DNA of 64,000 nt from Pedobacter antarcticus (GCF_900112985.1 NZ_FONS01000004.1:310001-374000); one strand, 5' to 3'; positions 26,512 to 35,476 are shown, counted from the first letter of the stretch. Notes: a model not told the origin generated them from the letters alone. Translations and numbers: made by a program.

Positions 26512-27549
26512 TTAGAACAGGAGTTGTACCCCTGCAGAATAGCCGATATAGAAGCCATATAGATCTTTGTTTTTGTTACCGTTCCAGCTTGATAGATAAT
26601 GTTTGGTGAGACTCTTTCCATCTTCAGAGCTGGTCTGGACGAAATTCAGAGAAGGCCCGCCGAATATTTCAAGAGTTGGAGTGATTTTGTAAGCTGGGAG
26701 TATCCTTAGGGTCGACTTAATGTAGTCTCCGCGTTTAAAACTTTCCAGACCACCACCCGTAAGTTCCGCGTTTAATCTGAACGAGCGGATGTCCAGCAGA
26801 TGTGCACCGATACCTCCCTCATAGGCATATTTGTCCTTTTTGTTTTTGAAGTTGTAACCGATACCCAGAATCCCGTACAGAGTCTTGCCACCTGAACGAA
26901 AAGTTAACATCGTAGTCTGATTTTCGTCAATAGTAAGTCCCAGACTTTTCTCTCCGTTTTTGGAAAGGTTAATAATTCCAATCTGCAGGTTTGCGGTGTC
27001 TGCGATGTTGATAAATGCAATTTGCATTCCTTTCACTGTTTTCGCAAGATTGATAAAGCCGGTGAGCTGAACTGAATAGACATCTTTGCTTTTATTCATA
27101 AATCCTGAGATCTGACCAGAACTATTACCACCGGATAAATTCGTAAAACCAGCGATCGCCATGCCTTTACCGCCTTTATAAATATTCATAAATCCGGCAA
27201 CTTGTGTACCACTGGCTTGCTGTCCGATATAGTTGGAGAAGCCGGCAACTTGTGTACCGCTGGCTTGTTGTCCGATATAGTTGGAGAAGCCGGCAATCTG
27301 AAAGCCGGATGCATTGTGATGGATAATATTGATCAATCCGGCTATAGTGACCCTCCGTTCTGCTGCCGAAACGCCTGCAAGTATGTTTAAAGAGAAATTA
27401 TTGGTGTCTCTCGGCGCATTTGTCCAATTGCTGCTTAAAGGATAAGTTAACCCGACATTAGTACGGACTTGTTTCCGGTTTTGCGCATTTAAACGTGTTC
27501 CGATAAAAAGCATGCATAGGAGCAGGATGGAGTAAAATTTAGAGTTCAT
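26512..27549 (-). CDS. Surface-repeat (LA_2272-like) protein
   Basis: A 345-residue exported protein, signal peptide to about residue 22 (RLNAQ). Residues about 65-190 are repeats of the form GFxNxxxxxAxGxQVA; two adjacent repeats of 16 residues (AGFSNYIGQQASGTQV) are identical in sequence. The C-terminal half has likely outer-membrane beta strands and closes in GVQLLF. It aligns by eye with the C-terminal half of the STN-containing protein at 22634-24268 but lacks its STN and regulatory-like domains. It heads the likely operon with OMP, sigma and FecR. Function unknown. Confidence 0.75.
   Translation of the reverse strand: MNSKFYSILLLCMLFIGTRLNAQNRKQVRTNVGLTYPLSSNWTNAPRDTNNFSLNILAGVSAAERRVTIAGLINIIHHNASGFQIAGFSNYIGQQASGTQVAGFSNYIGQQASGTQVAGFMNIYKGGKGMAIAGFTNLSGGNSSGQISGFMNKSKDVYSVQLTGFINLAKTVKGMQIAFINIADTANLQIGIINLSKNGEKSLGLTIDENQTTMLTFRSGGKTLYGILGIGYNFKNKKDKYAYEGGIGAHLLDIRSFRLNAELTGGGLESFKRGDYIKSTLRILPAYKITPTLEIFGGPSLNFVQTSSEDGKSLTKHYLSSWNGNKNKDLYGFYIGYSAGVQLLF
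27196..27291. repeat. 48-base tandem duplication inside the repeat gene
   Basis: Two adjacent copies of a 48-base unit, beginning ggcaacttgtgtacc at 27196 and 27244, differ at only a few third positions. They encode two identical 16-residue repeats, which suggests recent duplication by slippage or recombination. Confidence 0.85.
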
Positions 27550-27590
27550 AGGGGTGTTTTTTTTCGTGTATTCAGAGCCATAACACGGAA

Positions 27591-27667
27591 CTCTATCTTT
27601 ACCCTTACGTCAACTTGCAACTAATTGATTTTACAAGAATTGGAGACAATCTGTTAATAGGGGTAAA
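27591..27667. promoter_or_regulatory. Divergent GGGTAAA motifs
   Basis: AAGGGTAAAGATA is read on the minus strand at 27594-27606 and AGGGGTAAATAC on the plus strand at 27659-27670, in the gap between the divergent repeat-protein and acyltransferase genes. Shared motifs in a divergent region next to an ECF locus could be its sigma promoters. This is inference from two sites. Confidence 0.3.
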
Positions 27668-27702
27668 TACTACATTGCTTGTCTTATCTTAAATTAATTA
27701 AG

Positions 27703-28578
27703 ATGACGACAAAACACCATGGCCTGAATTTCATTTACTACCTTATTTTTCCTCCGATCTACTTACTGGGAATGCTGCCTTATTTAATTGTGAACGCATT
27801 AGTTGGCAGACCGTTGTTTTTCTTGTCCTATACAGTTTTTAGGTACAGGTACAGTGTAGTTTTACAAAATCTGTCCAGAGCGCTGCCCCTGAAATCTTAC
27901 CTTGAAATTGAATTGCTGGCCAAAGAATTCTACCTGCATCTTGCATCAATGATTGTTGAAATTATTAGATTGTTTTCTATCAGTAGTCATCAGCAGCTTA
28001 AACAAGTGAAGCTTATTAATCCGGAAGTGTTGGAAGAATATTTTAAAGGAGGAAGAAACGTTATCGCTGTTCTGGGGCATTATGGCAACTGGGAATGCCT
28101 TAATGTGTTGCCTTTACTGCTGCCTTTTCAAGTGAATGCAATTTATAAACCTTTGTCCAACCCGGTAATGGCGAAATTAGTTACCCGTGTAAGATGCAGG
28201 TATGGTATGCGGTTGATCCCAGCACAGCATGCATTAAGACACTTATTAAGGCAGACGCGGCAGCCGCAATTCTCCTTGTTTATTGCCGATCAGTTTCCTG
28301 GAAAACAGGCTAAATGCCAGGTTGATTTTCTCCATCAACCGACATTGATGTTTAATGGCGCAGAGAAGCTCGCCAGAGCAACTAATGCTGTTGTGGTTTA
28401 TTTGGATATGATTCCGCAGGATAGGTGCTGCTGGAAGATTTCTTTATCCCTAATCACTGACACAGCTTCAGCAACAACTGAAAACCTGATTACGCATACC
28501 TTTTCGAGCAAGCTGGAACAGACGATCGAGCGGCATCCGGCCTACTGGTTATGGTCTCACCGGCGGTGGAAAGCATAA
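27703..28578 (+). CDS. Lipid A/lysophospholipid acyltransferase family protein
   Basis: A 291-residue membrane-associated acyltransferase of the LpxL/HtrB family. An N-terminal hydrophobic segment (about 10-45) precedes the catalytic motif HYGNWE (His-x4-Asp/Glu) near residue 125. AIYKPLSNPVMAKLV and the IADQFPG segment are typical. It would transfer a secondary acyl chain to lipid A or an ornithine-type lipid. The ATG at 27703 is chosen over an upstream TTG. It is divergent from the surface-repeat operon. Confidence 0.85.
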   Translation: MTTKHHGLNFIYYLIFPPIYLLGMLPYLIVNALVGRPLFFLSYTVFRYRYSVVLQNLSRALPLKSYLEIELLAKEFYLHLASMIVEIIRLFSISSHQQLKQVKLINPEVLEEYFKGGRNVIAVLGHYGNWECLNVLPLLLPFQVNAIYKPLSNPVMAKLVTRVRCRYGMRLIPAQHALRHLLRQTRQPQFSLFIADQFPGKQAKCQVDFLHQPTLMFNGAEKLARATNAVVVYLDMIPQDRCCWKISLSLITDTASATTENLITHTFSSKLEQTIERHPAYWLWSHRRWKA

Positions 28579-28656
28579 TTTTAAATTGATATTGTCTATT
28601 TCGGATATTCGCCGATTTTTTGATCTTTGGGATACACAAATGTAAACCCGGAATTT

Positions 28657-29235
28657 ATGAAAAAGATTTTTTTAAGCGTACTGCTGCTCTGCACGGTATT
28701 CTTTTCACAGGCGCAAACTGTTACCAGTGCCCGTTTTTTTGTTGACAACAATCGTGATAGTTTCAGGTATATTGAACTGCTGCTGGATAATGATGTAATG
28801 GTTGTAATAGATGACAGCGGGCAGATTGAAAGTATGGAATCTGCGAGGTCCGGTGGAAACAACAGTATAGATAGACCTGATTTCAGGGTGAGTTATTATG
28901 ACCAGTTTGATATGCATGATCCAACCGGCAAAATTAAGTCAATCGGGAACCTTCAGTTTACTTACTATAATACATTTGATATCCACGATAAATTTGGTTT
29001 ACTGAAGTCAATAGGAGACATTAAAATTGAATATTATAACAGTTTTGACATCAACGATCCGAAGGGGAAAGTGAAATTGGTAGGTCCTGTGAAAATTGAA
29101 TATTTTAATAAGTTTGACAGAGATGAGGATTTCGGAAGGATAAAATCTATTCAGGGAAATACTTCCAGGGTAGCTGTAATGGGTAGAACAAATAACAATA
29201 ATAACTGGAGAAAAGGAAGAAATGATAGATACTAA
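28657..29235 (+). CDS. Exported protein with four 23-residue repeats
   Basis: A 192-residue protein with a Sec signal peptide (residues 1-20, FFSQAQ). Residues 76-168 are four consecutive repeats of about 23 residues with consensus hxhxYYNxFDhHDxxGKhKSIG, starting at FRVSYY, LQFTYY, IKIEYY and VKIEYF. An N-rich basic tail closes the protein. The repeats alternate hydrophobic and polar residues, suggesting a beta-solenoid or beta-sheet stack. I know no family for it. The gene overlaps the following Nudix gene by 14 bases. Confidence 0.7.
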   Translation: MKKIFLSVLLLCTVFFSQAQTVTSARFFVDNNRDSFRYIELLLDNDVMVVIDDSGQIESMESARSGGNNSIDRPDFRVSYYDQFDMHDPTGKIKSIGNLQFTYYNTFDIHDKFGLLKSIGDIKIEYYNSFDINDPKGKVKLVGPVKIEYFNKFDRDEDFGRIKSIQGNTSRVAVMGRTNNNNNWRKGRNDRY

Positions 29236-29647
29236 TATAATTAAATTACATACTGCAGGACTCGTGGTATTACGTGATGAAAAACTATTGCTCGCCTACA
29301 GCAGGAATAAGAAAGCCTGGTATCTTCCCGGTGGTAAAATTGATCAGGGGGAGACCTCCCTGGAGGCGATACAGCGGGAAATAAAAGAAGAGCTTGATAT
29401 AGATCTGGTTGCGAATAATTTAAAGCTGTACACACATATTACCGCTCCTGCGTTCGGCGAAAACACAAATATACAGATGGAGCAGGATTGTTTTCTCTAT
29501 AAGCTGACCGAAGAAATCAAACCAACTAATGAAATCGAAGAGGTTGCTTATTTTAACCTGGAAACGTACCTTTCCGAGCCTGTACAGGTACCCGGTGTAA
29601 TTTCTATTTTTAAACAACTGATAGCAGATCGTCTAATTTCAGAGTAG
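29222..29647 (+). CDS. Nudix hydrolase
   Basis: A 141-residue cytosolic pyrophosphohydrolase. The Nudix box GKIDQGETSLEAIQREIKEE is intact, with the metal-binding REIKEE; the usual Gly near its end is Asp here. It would act on a nucleoside diphosphate linked to another group; the substrate is unknown. Its start lies 14 bases inside the preceding repeat-protein gene, in another frame, so the two may be translationally coupled. Confidence 0.88.
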   Translation: MIDTNIIKLHTAGLVVLRDEKLLLAYSRNKKAWYLPGGKIDQGETSLEAIQREIKEELDIDLVANNLKLYTHITAPAFGENTNIQMEQDCFLYKLTEEIKPTNEIEEVAYFNLETYLSEPVQVPGVISIFKQLIADRLISE

Positions 29648-29725
29648 CCAGAATGTGACAAAAACGGTCTGATCTTTTAATTCGCATCTGCATTAATTAG
29701 CTAAATTTAGCCATCTGAAAATTTT

Positions 29726-31612
29726 ATGAAAAGATTATTATCCGCCCTCGTTATCTCTTCGTTTTGCTATGCAAATCCTGTATTCGCACAACAGACGCAA
29801 AAACCGGTTCTTCATGGTAAGAACTGGATGGCCATTACCGGAAAGCCACTGGCTGCTACAGCAGGTGCTATGATCTTCCAGCAGGGAGGTAATGCTGTTG
29901 ACGCTGCTTGTGCAATGCTCGGAGCTACCTGTACAATGTGGGATACTTTAAGCTGGGGCGGTGAAACGCAGCTATTGCTTTATAATCCTAAAACGAAAAA
30001 AGTAATCGCTATAAATGCGATGGGAGTAGCACCCACTGGTGCAACCCCAGAGTTCTTCAAAAGTAAAGGATATAATTTCCCACCTGAATATGGCCCGCTT
30101 GCAGCTACGACTCCAGGGACACCGGGAGGACTGATTTATATGCTTGCCAATTATGGTACGATGAGTCTGGAACAGGTACTCGCACCTTCTATGGATCTGG
30201 CGAAGGGTTATCCTATTGAAGCGCAGGCAGCCAATATGATTGAAAAGAACAAAGACAAAATTAAACAATGGCCATATAGTAAAAAGGTATTGCTAACCCA
30301 CCCGGGCGAACAGAGAGAAGCACCTGAAGCGGGCGAGATCTTTGTTCAGCAAGATTTGTTTGAGACATTGTCGAAATTAGTCGCCGCTGAAAAAGCTGCG
30401 CTTAAACAGGGGAAAACCAGGAAACAAGCGTTAATGGCTGCATATGACCGTTTTTACAAAGGTGATATTGGACAGGAATTTGTAAGGGGCAGTAAAGAGC
30501 AGGGAGGTCTGATCACCATGGCTGATCTGGCTAATTGGAAACCTGTGGAAGAAGAACCTTTAAAGGTTAGTTATAAAGGAGTTGACGTATATAAGCTAAA
30601 GCAATGGACACAGGGCCCGGTTATGCTGCAGGCTTTAAATATCCTGGAAAATTTTGATCTCAAGACTATGGGCTTTAACAGTCCTAAATATATTCATACT
30701 TTATATCAGGCGATGAACCTTGCTTTTGCTGATCGCGACTTTTATTACGGTGACCCTAACTTCGGTCCTCAGGAACCGATGAAAGGTCTGTTAAGTAAGG
30801 AGTATTCTCGTCAACGCGCCAAACTGATCTCATTTGATAAAAACAATCCTAATATTGGTCCCGGCGATCCTTATCCGTTTGAAGGTAAAACCAACCCTTA
30901 TTTACACTTGCTGAAATCAAGAGGTTTTGAGATGGATACTACCCAGCGTAATTTTGCCCCTAAACATGACCTGACCAATCATTCAAAGGATGAGGTATAT
31001 CAGGAAAGATTATGGTTAGGTACTACTTCAGTTGAGGCTGCCGATAAAGAAGGCTGGATTGTGTCCATTACACCGAGCGGAGGCTGGTTACCCGCGACTA
31101 TAGCTGGAAATACAGGTATGGGGATGAGTCAGCGGATGCAGAGTTTTGTACTCGACTCTACTATTAACCCTTTTAATGTAGTTGCTCCCGGGAAACGTCC
31201 GCGGGTAACACTGTCGCCTTCACTGGCTCTAAAAGATGGCAAACCCTATGTTTCTTTTGCTGTACAGGGAGGAGATACACAAGACCAGAACCTGCTGCAA
31301 TTCTTCTTAAATATGACTGAATTTGGTATGAACGTGCAGCAAGCTGCTGAAGCGCCGAATTTCAATACGAACCAACTATGGCTTTCATTAGGCGGTACCA
31401 AAACAGAAGACAGGTTGCCTAAACCGGGTCAGATTTTACTAAACAGTAACACCAAAGCAGAAGATCGCGAAACGCTCAAAAAGATGGGTTACACGCCAAC
31501 TTACAGTGATAGAACGAGCGGGCCGATTAATGCAGTTTACTTCGACTGGAAGCATCAAAGTCTTTGGGGAGGTTCGAGCAATCATGGTGAAGATTATGGA
31601 ATAGGCTGGTAG
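29726..31612 (+). CDS. Gamma-glutamyltransferase family protein
   Basis: A 628-residue exported member of the GGT (N-terminal nucleophile) family; signal peptide to about residue 22 (VFAQQ). The large subunit would end before the catalytic Thr in LGTTSVEAADKEG near residue 433. Characterised GGTs usually read TTH at this site; here it is TTS, so self-processing should be checked. VDAACAMLGATCTMWD and the GGVTLxPSL-like VTLSPSLALKDGKP and GGDTQDQNLLQ segments belong to the family. Role in glutathione or other gamma-glutamyl turnover is assumed from homology only. Confidence 0.88.
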   Translation: MKRLLSALVISSFCYANPVFAQQTQKPVLHGKNWMAITGKPLAATAGAMIFQQGGNAVDAACAMLGATCTMWDTLSWGGETQLLLYNPKTKKVIAINAMGVAPTGATPEFFKSKGYNFPPEYGPLAATTPGTPGGLIYMLANYGTMSLEQVLAPSMDLAKGYPIEAQAANMIEKNKDKIKQWPYSKKVLLTHPGEQREAPEAGEIFVQQDLFETLSKLVAAEKAALKQGKTRKQALMAAYDRFYKGDIGQEFVRGSKEQGGLITMADLANWKPVEEEPLKVSYKGVDVYKLKQWTQGPVMLQALNILENFDLKTMGFNSPKYIHTLYQAMNLAFADRDFYYGDPNFGPQEPMKGLLSKEYSRQRAKLISFDKNNPNIGPGDPYPFEGKTNPYLHLLKSRGFEMDTTQRNFAPKHDLTNHSKDEVYQERLWLGTTSVEAADKEGWIVSITPSGGWLPATIAGNTGMGMSQRMQSFVLDSTINPFNVVAPGKRPRVTLSPSLALKDGKPYVSFAVQGGDTQDQNLLQFFLNMTEFGMNVQQAAEAPNFNTNQLWLSLGGTKTEDRLPKPGQILLNSNTKAEDRETLKKMGYTPTYSDRTSGPINAVYFDWKHQSLWGGSSNHGEDYGIGW

Positions 31613-31628
31613 CCTTTAATGAAATAAA

Positions 31629-31916
31629 ATGGCAAATATTCAGGATTTCAAACAGTCTGTTTCTGAAGGAAGACTTCCTTCAGATCTGGCACCTCATTTA
31701 CTGGCGCTCTGGTATGACGGTCGCGGGGACTGGAAAAAGGCACACGATCAGATTGACCATCTTGAAGACAAGGCTTCTTCTCACGTTCATGCATACCTGC
31801 ACAGAAAGGAAGGGGATATCTGGAATGCCGATTACTGGTATCGCAAATCGGGTGTTTCACGTCCCGATGTCACATTAGAGCAGGAGTGGGAGCAATTATT
31901 GTCAATATACTTGTAA
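31629..31916 (+). CDS. Small conserved hypothetical protein
   Basis: A 95-residue soluble protein rich in Trp, His and Asp, with no signal peptide. It begins with an alpha-helical stretch and contains LWYDGRGDWKKAHDQID and GDIWNADYWYRKSG, which read like one or two tetratricopeptide-like helix pairs. I recognise no characterised family. It follows the GGT gene by 16 bases and is likely co-transcribed with it. Confidence 0.7.
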   Translation: MANIQDFKQSVSEGRLPSDLAPHLLALWYDGRGDWKKAHDQIDHLEDKASSHVHAYLHRKEGDIWNADYWYRKSGVSRPDVTLEQEWEQLLSIYL

Positions 31917-31963
31917 AGCGCATCTAACAATATCTGGAAATCTTGATCAATTATGACCTGTGT

Positions 31964-32542
31964 ATGAATACGATAAAAATAACAAAATCTGATGTGCTAT
32001 CTGATGATTGGTATGTATTGAAAAAAATAAGTTTTGAGGTCACACATTCCGACGGAACGGTATCTGTTCAAACCAGAGAGGCTTACGACAGGGGAAACGG
32101 AGCTACTATTCTTCTGTATAATACGGAACGCAGATCGGTTATTTTAACCAGGCAATTCAGAATGCCGACGTTTATTAACGGTAATAAAAGCGGATATATG
32201 ATAGAATGTTGCGCTGGCTTGCTTGATAAGGATAATCCTGAAGATTGTATCAGGAAAGAAACAGAGGAAGAGACTGGTTTCAGAATAGAAAAAATAAATA
32301 AGGTTTTTGAGGCCTATATGTCACCAGGCTCAGTAACAGAGCTTATTTATTTTTTTACAGCCGAATATGCTGCGGAGATGAAAGTGAGTGCCGGCGGCGG
32401 ACTTAAAGCTGAAGATGAGAACATCGAAGTGCTGGAAATCCATTTTGAACGCGCATTGGAAATGATAACCAGCGGTGAAATCAAAGATGGTAAAACTATC
32501 ATGTTACTACAGCATGCGGCTATTCATAAATTGTTAGGATAA
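31964..32542 (+). CDS. nudK: GDP-mannose pyrophosphatase NudK-type Nudix hydrolase
   Basis: A 192-residue Nudix hydrolase of the NudK/ADP-ribose pyrophosphatase group. The segment YDRGNGATILLYN, the Nudix box CAGLLDKDNPEDCIRKETEE, the AYMSPGSVTELIYFFTAEY segment and the ending GEIKDGKTIMLLQHA closely follow NudK. It would split GDP-mannose to mannose 1-phosphate and GMP. The ATG at 31964 is preferred; an earlier in-frame TTG at 31943 lacks support. It is convergent with the lycopene cyclase gene, with 22 bases between stops. Confidence 0.88.
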   Translation: MNTIKITKSDVLSDDWYVLKKISFEVTHSDGTVSVQTREAYDRGNGATILLYNTERRSVILTRQFRMPTFINGNKSGYMIECCAGLLDKDNPEDCIRKETEEETGFRIEKINKVFEAYMSPGSVTELIYFFTAEYAAEMKVSAGGGLKAEDENIEVLEIHFERALEMITSGEIKDGKTIMLLQHAAIHKLLG

Positions 32543-32564
32543 ACTACTGGTCAATTTGGCCGGT

Positions 32565-33713
32565 TTAAAAAAAGTTTCTTAAGGCTGCTGACATGAATAC
32601 AGCTTTATCCAGCGTATACATTAAACGGATATCGTCTAATAAACTGCTTTCCTCGTCTAAAAATGACAGGATAACCTCTGCGGGCAATTTGCTGAACATA
32701 GCACTGAAAACAGATACTGCAGGGATCTTTTTTTCTGATAACACGCGTAAAAATATGCTGTCATAAAATCGATACTTATCAAGTCGTTTGCTACTTTTTG
32801 CCAGGGGATGCACGCCAGCAGCAAGATTATCCGCAATTTTGGCACATTGTTTCTGAATAAAGCTGAATGTATATCCGGTAGATGCTTTCGTTGCTCCTCC
32901 GGCAGTGCCGATATTGATGAGTTTTTTACTGCCTTTGTCAAACGCAGCATCTGTCATCGGGATTATCCCAAATTCTTCATGTGTAATTTTATACTTACTG
33001 ATATTCAGATATTCCTGAATATAGGCTTGCAGTTCCCGGTCATAGCATTCCTGACTTAAAGCTTCGCTTGAAAATCCCGTATATTCTATTAGTGCTTCTG
33101 TGTTATTCACCGGGAGTACATATACGAATCTGCAGTCGTTATGCTGTGGAATTCTAAAATCCATGAGCGTGGCTTCTTCGGCATTAAATACAGGGACTTC
33201 AGTCTGTATGAAAATTCCTTTGAAGTGTTGCAACAGATAGTGTTTTCCGGGAAGCTGATTGATGTTTTTGAACAGAATGCTGTTAAATATATATGCAGCC
33301 TGATAACTATCTTTCAGGCCAGCTACCAATCCCTTCTCCTGGTCTACGTGTCGAATTTCATCTTGTATAAAACTGATATTAGTCTTGTCTTTAATCAGAT
33401 TGAAACAATAGTTGTAAAACGAAAGACTATCGAGCATTTTATAGGCATAGGGTTTGATGTCGAGCAATCTGGAACAATCGGGGGAATGGAAGGATAGTTT
33501 TTTCCAGGTATGCTTTAAACAGCTTTCAAAAGGACTTTCTCCAGTATCCCAAAAACACCAGGTCCGGTCATTTTTATCTTTCAGGTCTCTGTCGATTAGC
33601 AGGATGCTTTTATCTTTTAGGTTGTCATTGGAAAGAATATGGCAAAGCAGGCTAAGGCCTGCAGCTCCTGTTCCGGCTATAATATAATCGTAGATTTTGG
33701 GTTTTAACTCCAT
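32565..33713 (-). CDS. crtY: Lycopene cyclase family protein
   Basis: A 382-residue flavoprotein of the bacterial CrtY/CrtL lycopene cyclase family, which closes beta-rings on lycopene. The dinucleotide fold is at the N-terminus (YIIAGTGAAGLSLL, residues 9-22), followed by NDRTWCFWDTG, a conserved family signature, and ALIEYTGFS near residue 210. IGTAGGATKASTGYTFSFI near residue 270 is the FAD pyrophosphate region. No other carotenoid genes lie in the window. A lone crtY fits Pedobacter/Flavobacterium genomes, where the cluster may be elsewhere. Confidence 0.88.
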   Translation of the reverse strand: MELKPKIYDYIIAGTGAAGLSLLCHILSNDNLKDKSILLIDRDLKDKNDRTWCFWDTGESPFESCLKHTWKKLSFHSPDCSRLLDIKPYAYKMLDSLSFYNYCFNLIKDKTNISFIQDEIRHVDQEKGLVAGLKDSYQAAYIFNSILFKNINQLPGKHYLLQHFKGIFIQTEVPVFNAEEATLMDFRIPQHNDCRFVYVLPVNNTEALIEYTGFSSEALSQECYDRELQAYIQEYLNISKYKITHEEFGIIPMTDAAFDKGSKKLINIGTAGGATKASTGYTFSFIQKQCAKIADNLAAGVHPLAKSSKRLDKYRFYDSIFLRVLSEKKIPAVSVFSAMFSKLPAEVILSFLDEESSLLDDIRLMYTLDKAVFMSAALRNFF

Positions 33714-33862
33714 TTGGGTACGCTTCTTAAAATAAAATGCTGCCGGAACCTGCCGGATGCTAAAGATAAGTTATAGTTTTATTTGTGTTCGAATTTTAAT
33801 TAACTTGTATGCGTCAACGATATTCATTTCAATATATCATAATCTAAGCTTTCAGACAATTT

Positions 33863-35476
33863 ATGCACCACACTTTACTTCTTATCCTGGGACTGCTGTT
33901 CTTGGTATTCCTGCTGGTGATGCTTGCGCAGAAAATAAAAGTCGCTTACCCCATTTTTTTAGTTATTGCCGGATTAGGGATAAGTTTTATCCCAGGTGTA
34001 CCGCTGCTTCATCTTGATCCGGACCTGATCTTTCTGATTTTTTTACCGCCGCTGTTATATGAAGCCGCATGGTATACGTCCTGGAATGACTTTTGGAAAT
34101 GGAAGAGACCGATTGGATTACTCGCCTTTGGGCTGGTCTTTTTCACCTCTACTATTATAGCTTATACCTCGGTTTCGATCATCCCCGGATTCACACTCGC
34201 GCTGGGTTTTTTACTTGGCGGTATTGTTTCGCCACCTGATGCTGTTGCAGCTGCAACGGTTTTAAAGGGTATGAGTGTCCCAAAGCGACTGATGACGATT
34301 TTAGAGGGGGAGAGTCTCGTTAATGATGCATCTTCTCTTATCGTATTTAAATTTGCTTTACTAGCAGTACTGACAGGAACTTTTTCGATGCAGGAAGCGA
34401 CAGGACAATTTTTTCTGGTTGCCGGCATGGGTGTGGTCGTTGGTTTGGCGGGGGCCCATATTGTATACTTTATTCATCGTTTTTTGCCAACTACGCCAGC
34501 TATAGATGCTGCCATCACAGTAATGACGCCTTACTTGCTATTTCTGATTGCCGAGCAGTTTCATTTTTCTGGTGTAATGGCCGTTGTGAGTGCCGGACTC
34601 TTTATGTCGTATCGTTCACATGAGATATTTAATACCGGAGACACCCGCATGAATATGCTTGGTGTCTGGACTACAATGATTTTCGTGATGAATGCACTGG
34701 TCTTTATTTTAATAGGTCTTGAGCTTCCCGAGATTATTATGGGCCTGGGTGACTACTCTGTGGCCGACGGGGTCAAGTATGGTTTGATTATCAGTGCAAT
34801 TACCATCGCGCTCCGGTTTCTGTGGGTTTATCCGGCGACTTATCTTCCGCGTTGGATTAATGCGAAAGCGAGACAGGAACCTACTTTAGGATGGAAAGGT
34901 CCGTTCGTAATCAGCTGGGCAGGTATGCGTGGCGTGGTATCCCTTGCTACTGCACTTTCGATTCCTTTACTCATGCTGGACGGCACTGCTTTTCCACAGC
35001 GTAATTTGATCATATTTATAACATTTGTTGTAATTTTCGTTACGCTAGTGTTTCAGGGATTGACTTTACCTTTTATGATTAAGCTGATTAAAATAAAAGA
35101 TATTGATCATTTGGTAAGGGAAGAGGAGCAGCAGGCGGGTATCAAACTAAGACTGGACAGAATTGCACTAAATTTAATCGATGAAAAGTATCAGCATGCT
35201 ATTTTAGAAAATGAGTTGGTTGGTTTTTATAAATCCAGTCTGGAAAATGATATCTCCAGAACTCAGGGGCAGTTGGCCTCACTGGAGTGTGATGAGACAG
35301 AGCTGAACGAAATTGAATATTATCATCACATGTTATTTGATATTTACGCGCTGCAGCGTAAGGAGTTATTTCAGCTGAGAAAGGAAAAGTTTTTTAGTGA
35401 CGAGGAAATACGCAAAGCCCAAATGCAGCTGGATCTCAATGAACTAAAAATTCAGCGTAATCACGGAGTCCTTTAA
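33863..35476 (+). CDS. Na+/H+ antiporter, CPA1 (NhaP) type
   Basis: A 537-residue inner-membrane monovalent cation/proton antiporter. About 12 membrane helices occupy residues 1-415. The ion-binding ND motif sits in EGESLVNDASSLIVFK near residue 150, and PPDAVAAATVLKGM precedes it. A soluble, charged C-terminal tail of about 115 residues carries regulatory-type helices. It exports Na+ (or K+) in exchange for protons and serves pH and salt homeostasis. It stands alone, divergent from crtY. Confidence 0.9.
   Translation: MHHTLLLILGLLFLVFLLVMLAQKIKVAYPIFLVIAGLGISFIPGVPLLHLDPDLIFLIFLPPLLYEAAWYTSWNDFWKWKRPIGLLAFGLVFFTSTIIAYTSVSIIPGFTLALGFLLGGIVSPPDAVAAATVLKGMSVPKRLMTILEGESLVNDASSLIVFKFALLAVLTGTFSMQEATGQFFLVAGMGVVVGLAGAHIVYFIHRFLPTTPAIDAAITVMTPYLLFLIAEQFHFSGVMAVVSAGLFMSYRSHEIFNTGDTRMNMLGVWTTMIFVMNALVFILIGLELPEIIMGLGDYSVADGVKYGLIISAITIALRFLWVYPATYLPRWINAKARQEPTLGWKGPFVISWAGMRGVVSLATALSIPLLMLDGTAFPQRNLIIFITFVVIFVTLVFQGLTLPFMIKLIKIKDIDHLVREEEQQAGIKLRLDRIALNLIDEKYQHAILENELVGFYKSSLENDISRTQGQLASLECDETELNEIEYYHHMLFDIYALQRKELFQLRKEKFFSDEEIRKAQMQLDLNELKIQRNHGVL

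Noticed and set aside
27196..27291. CRISPR-like array from direct repeats
   Set aside because: Only two contiguous 48-base units, in frame within a protein gene, with no spacers and no cas genes in the window.
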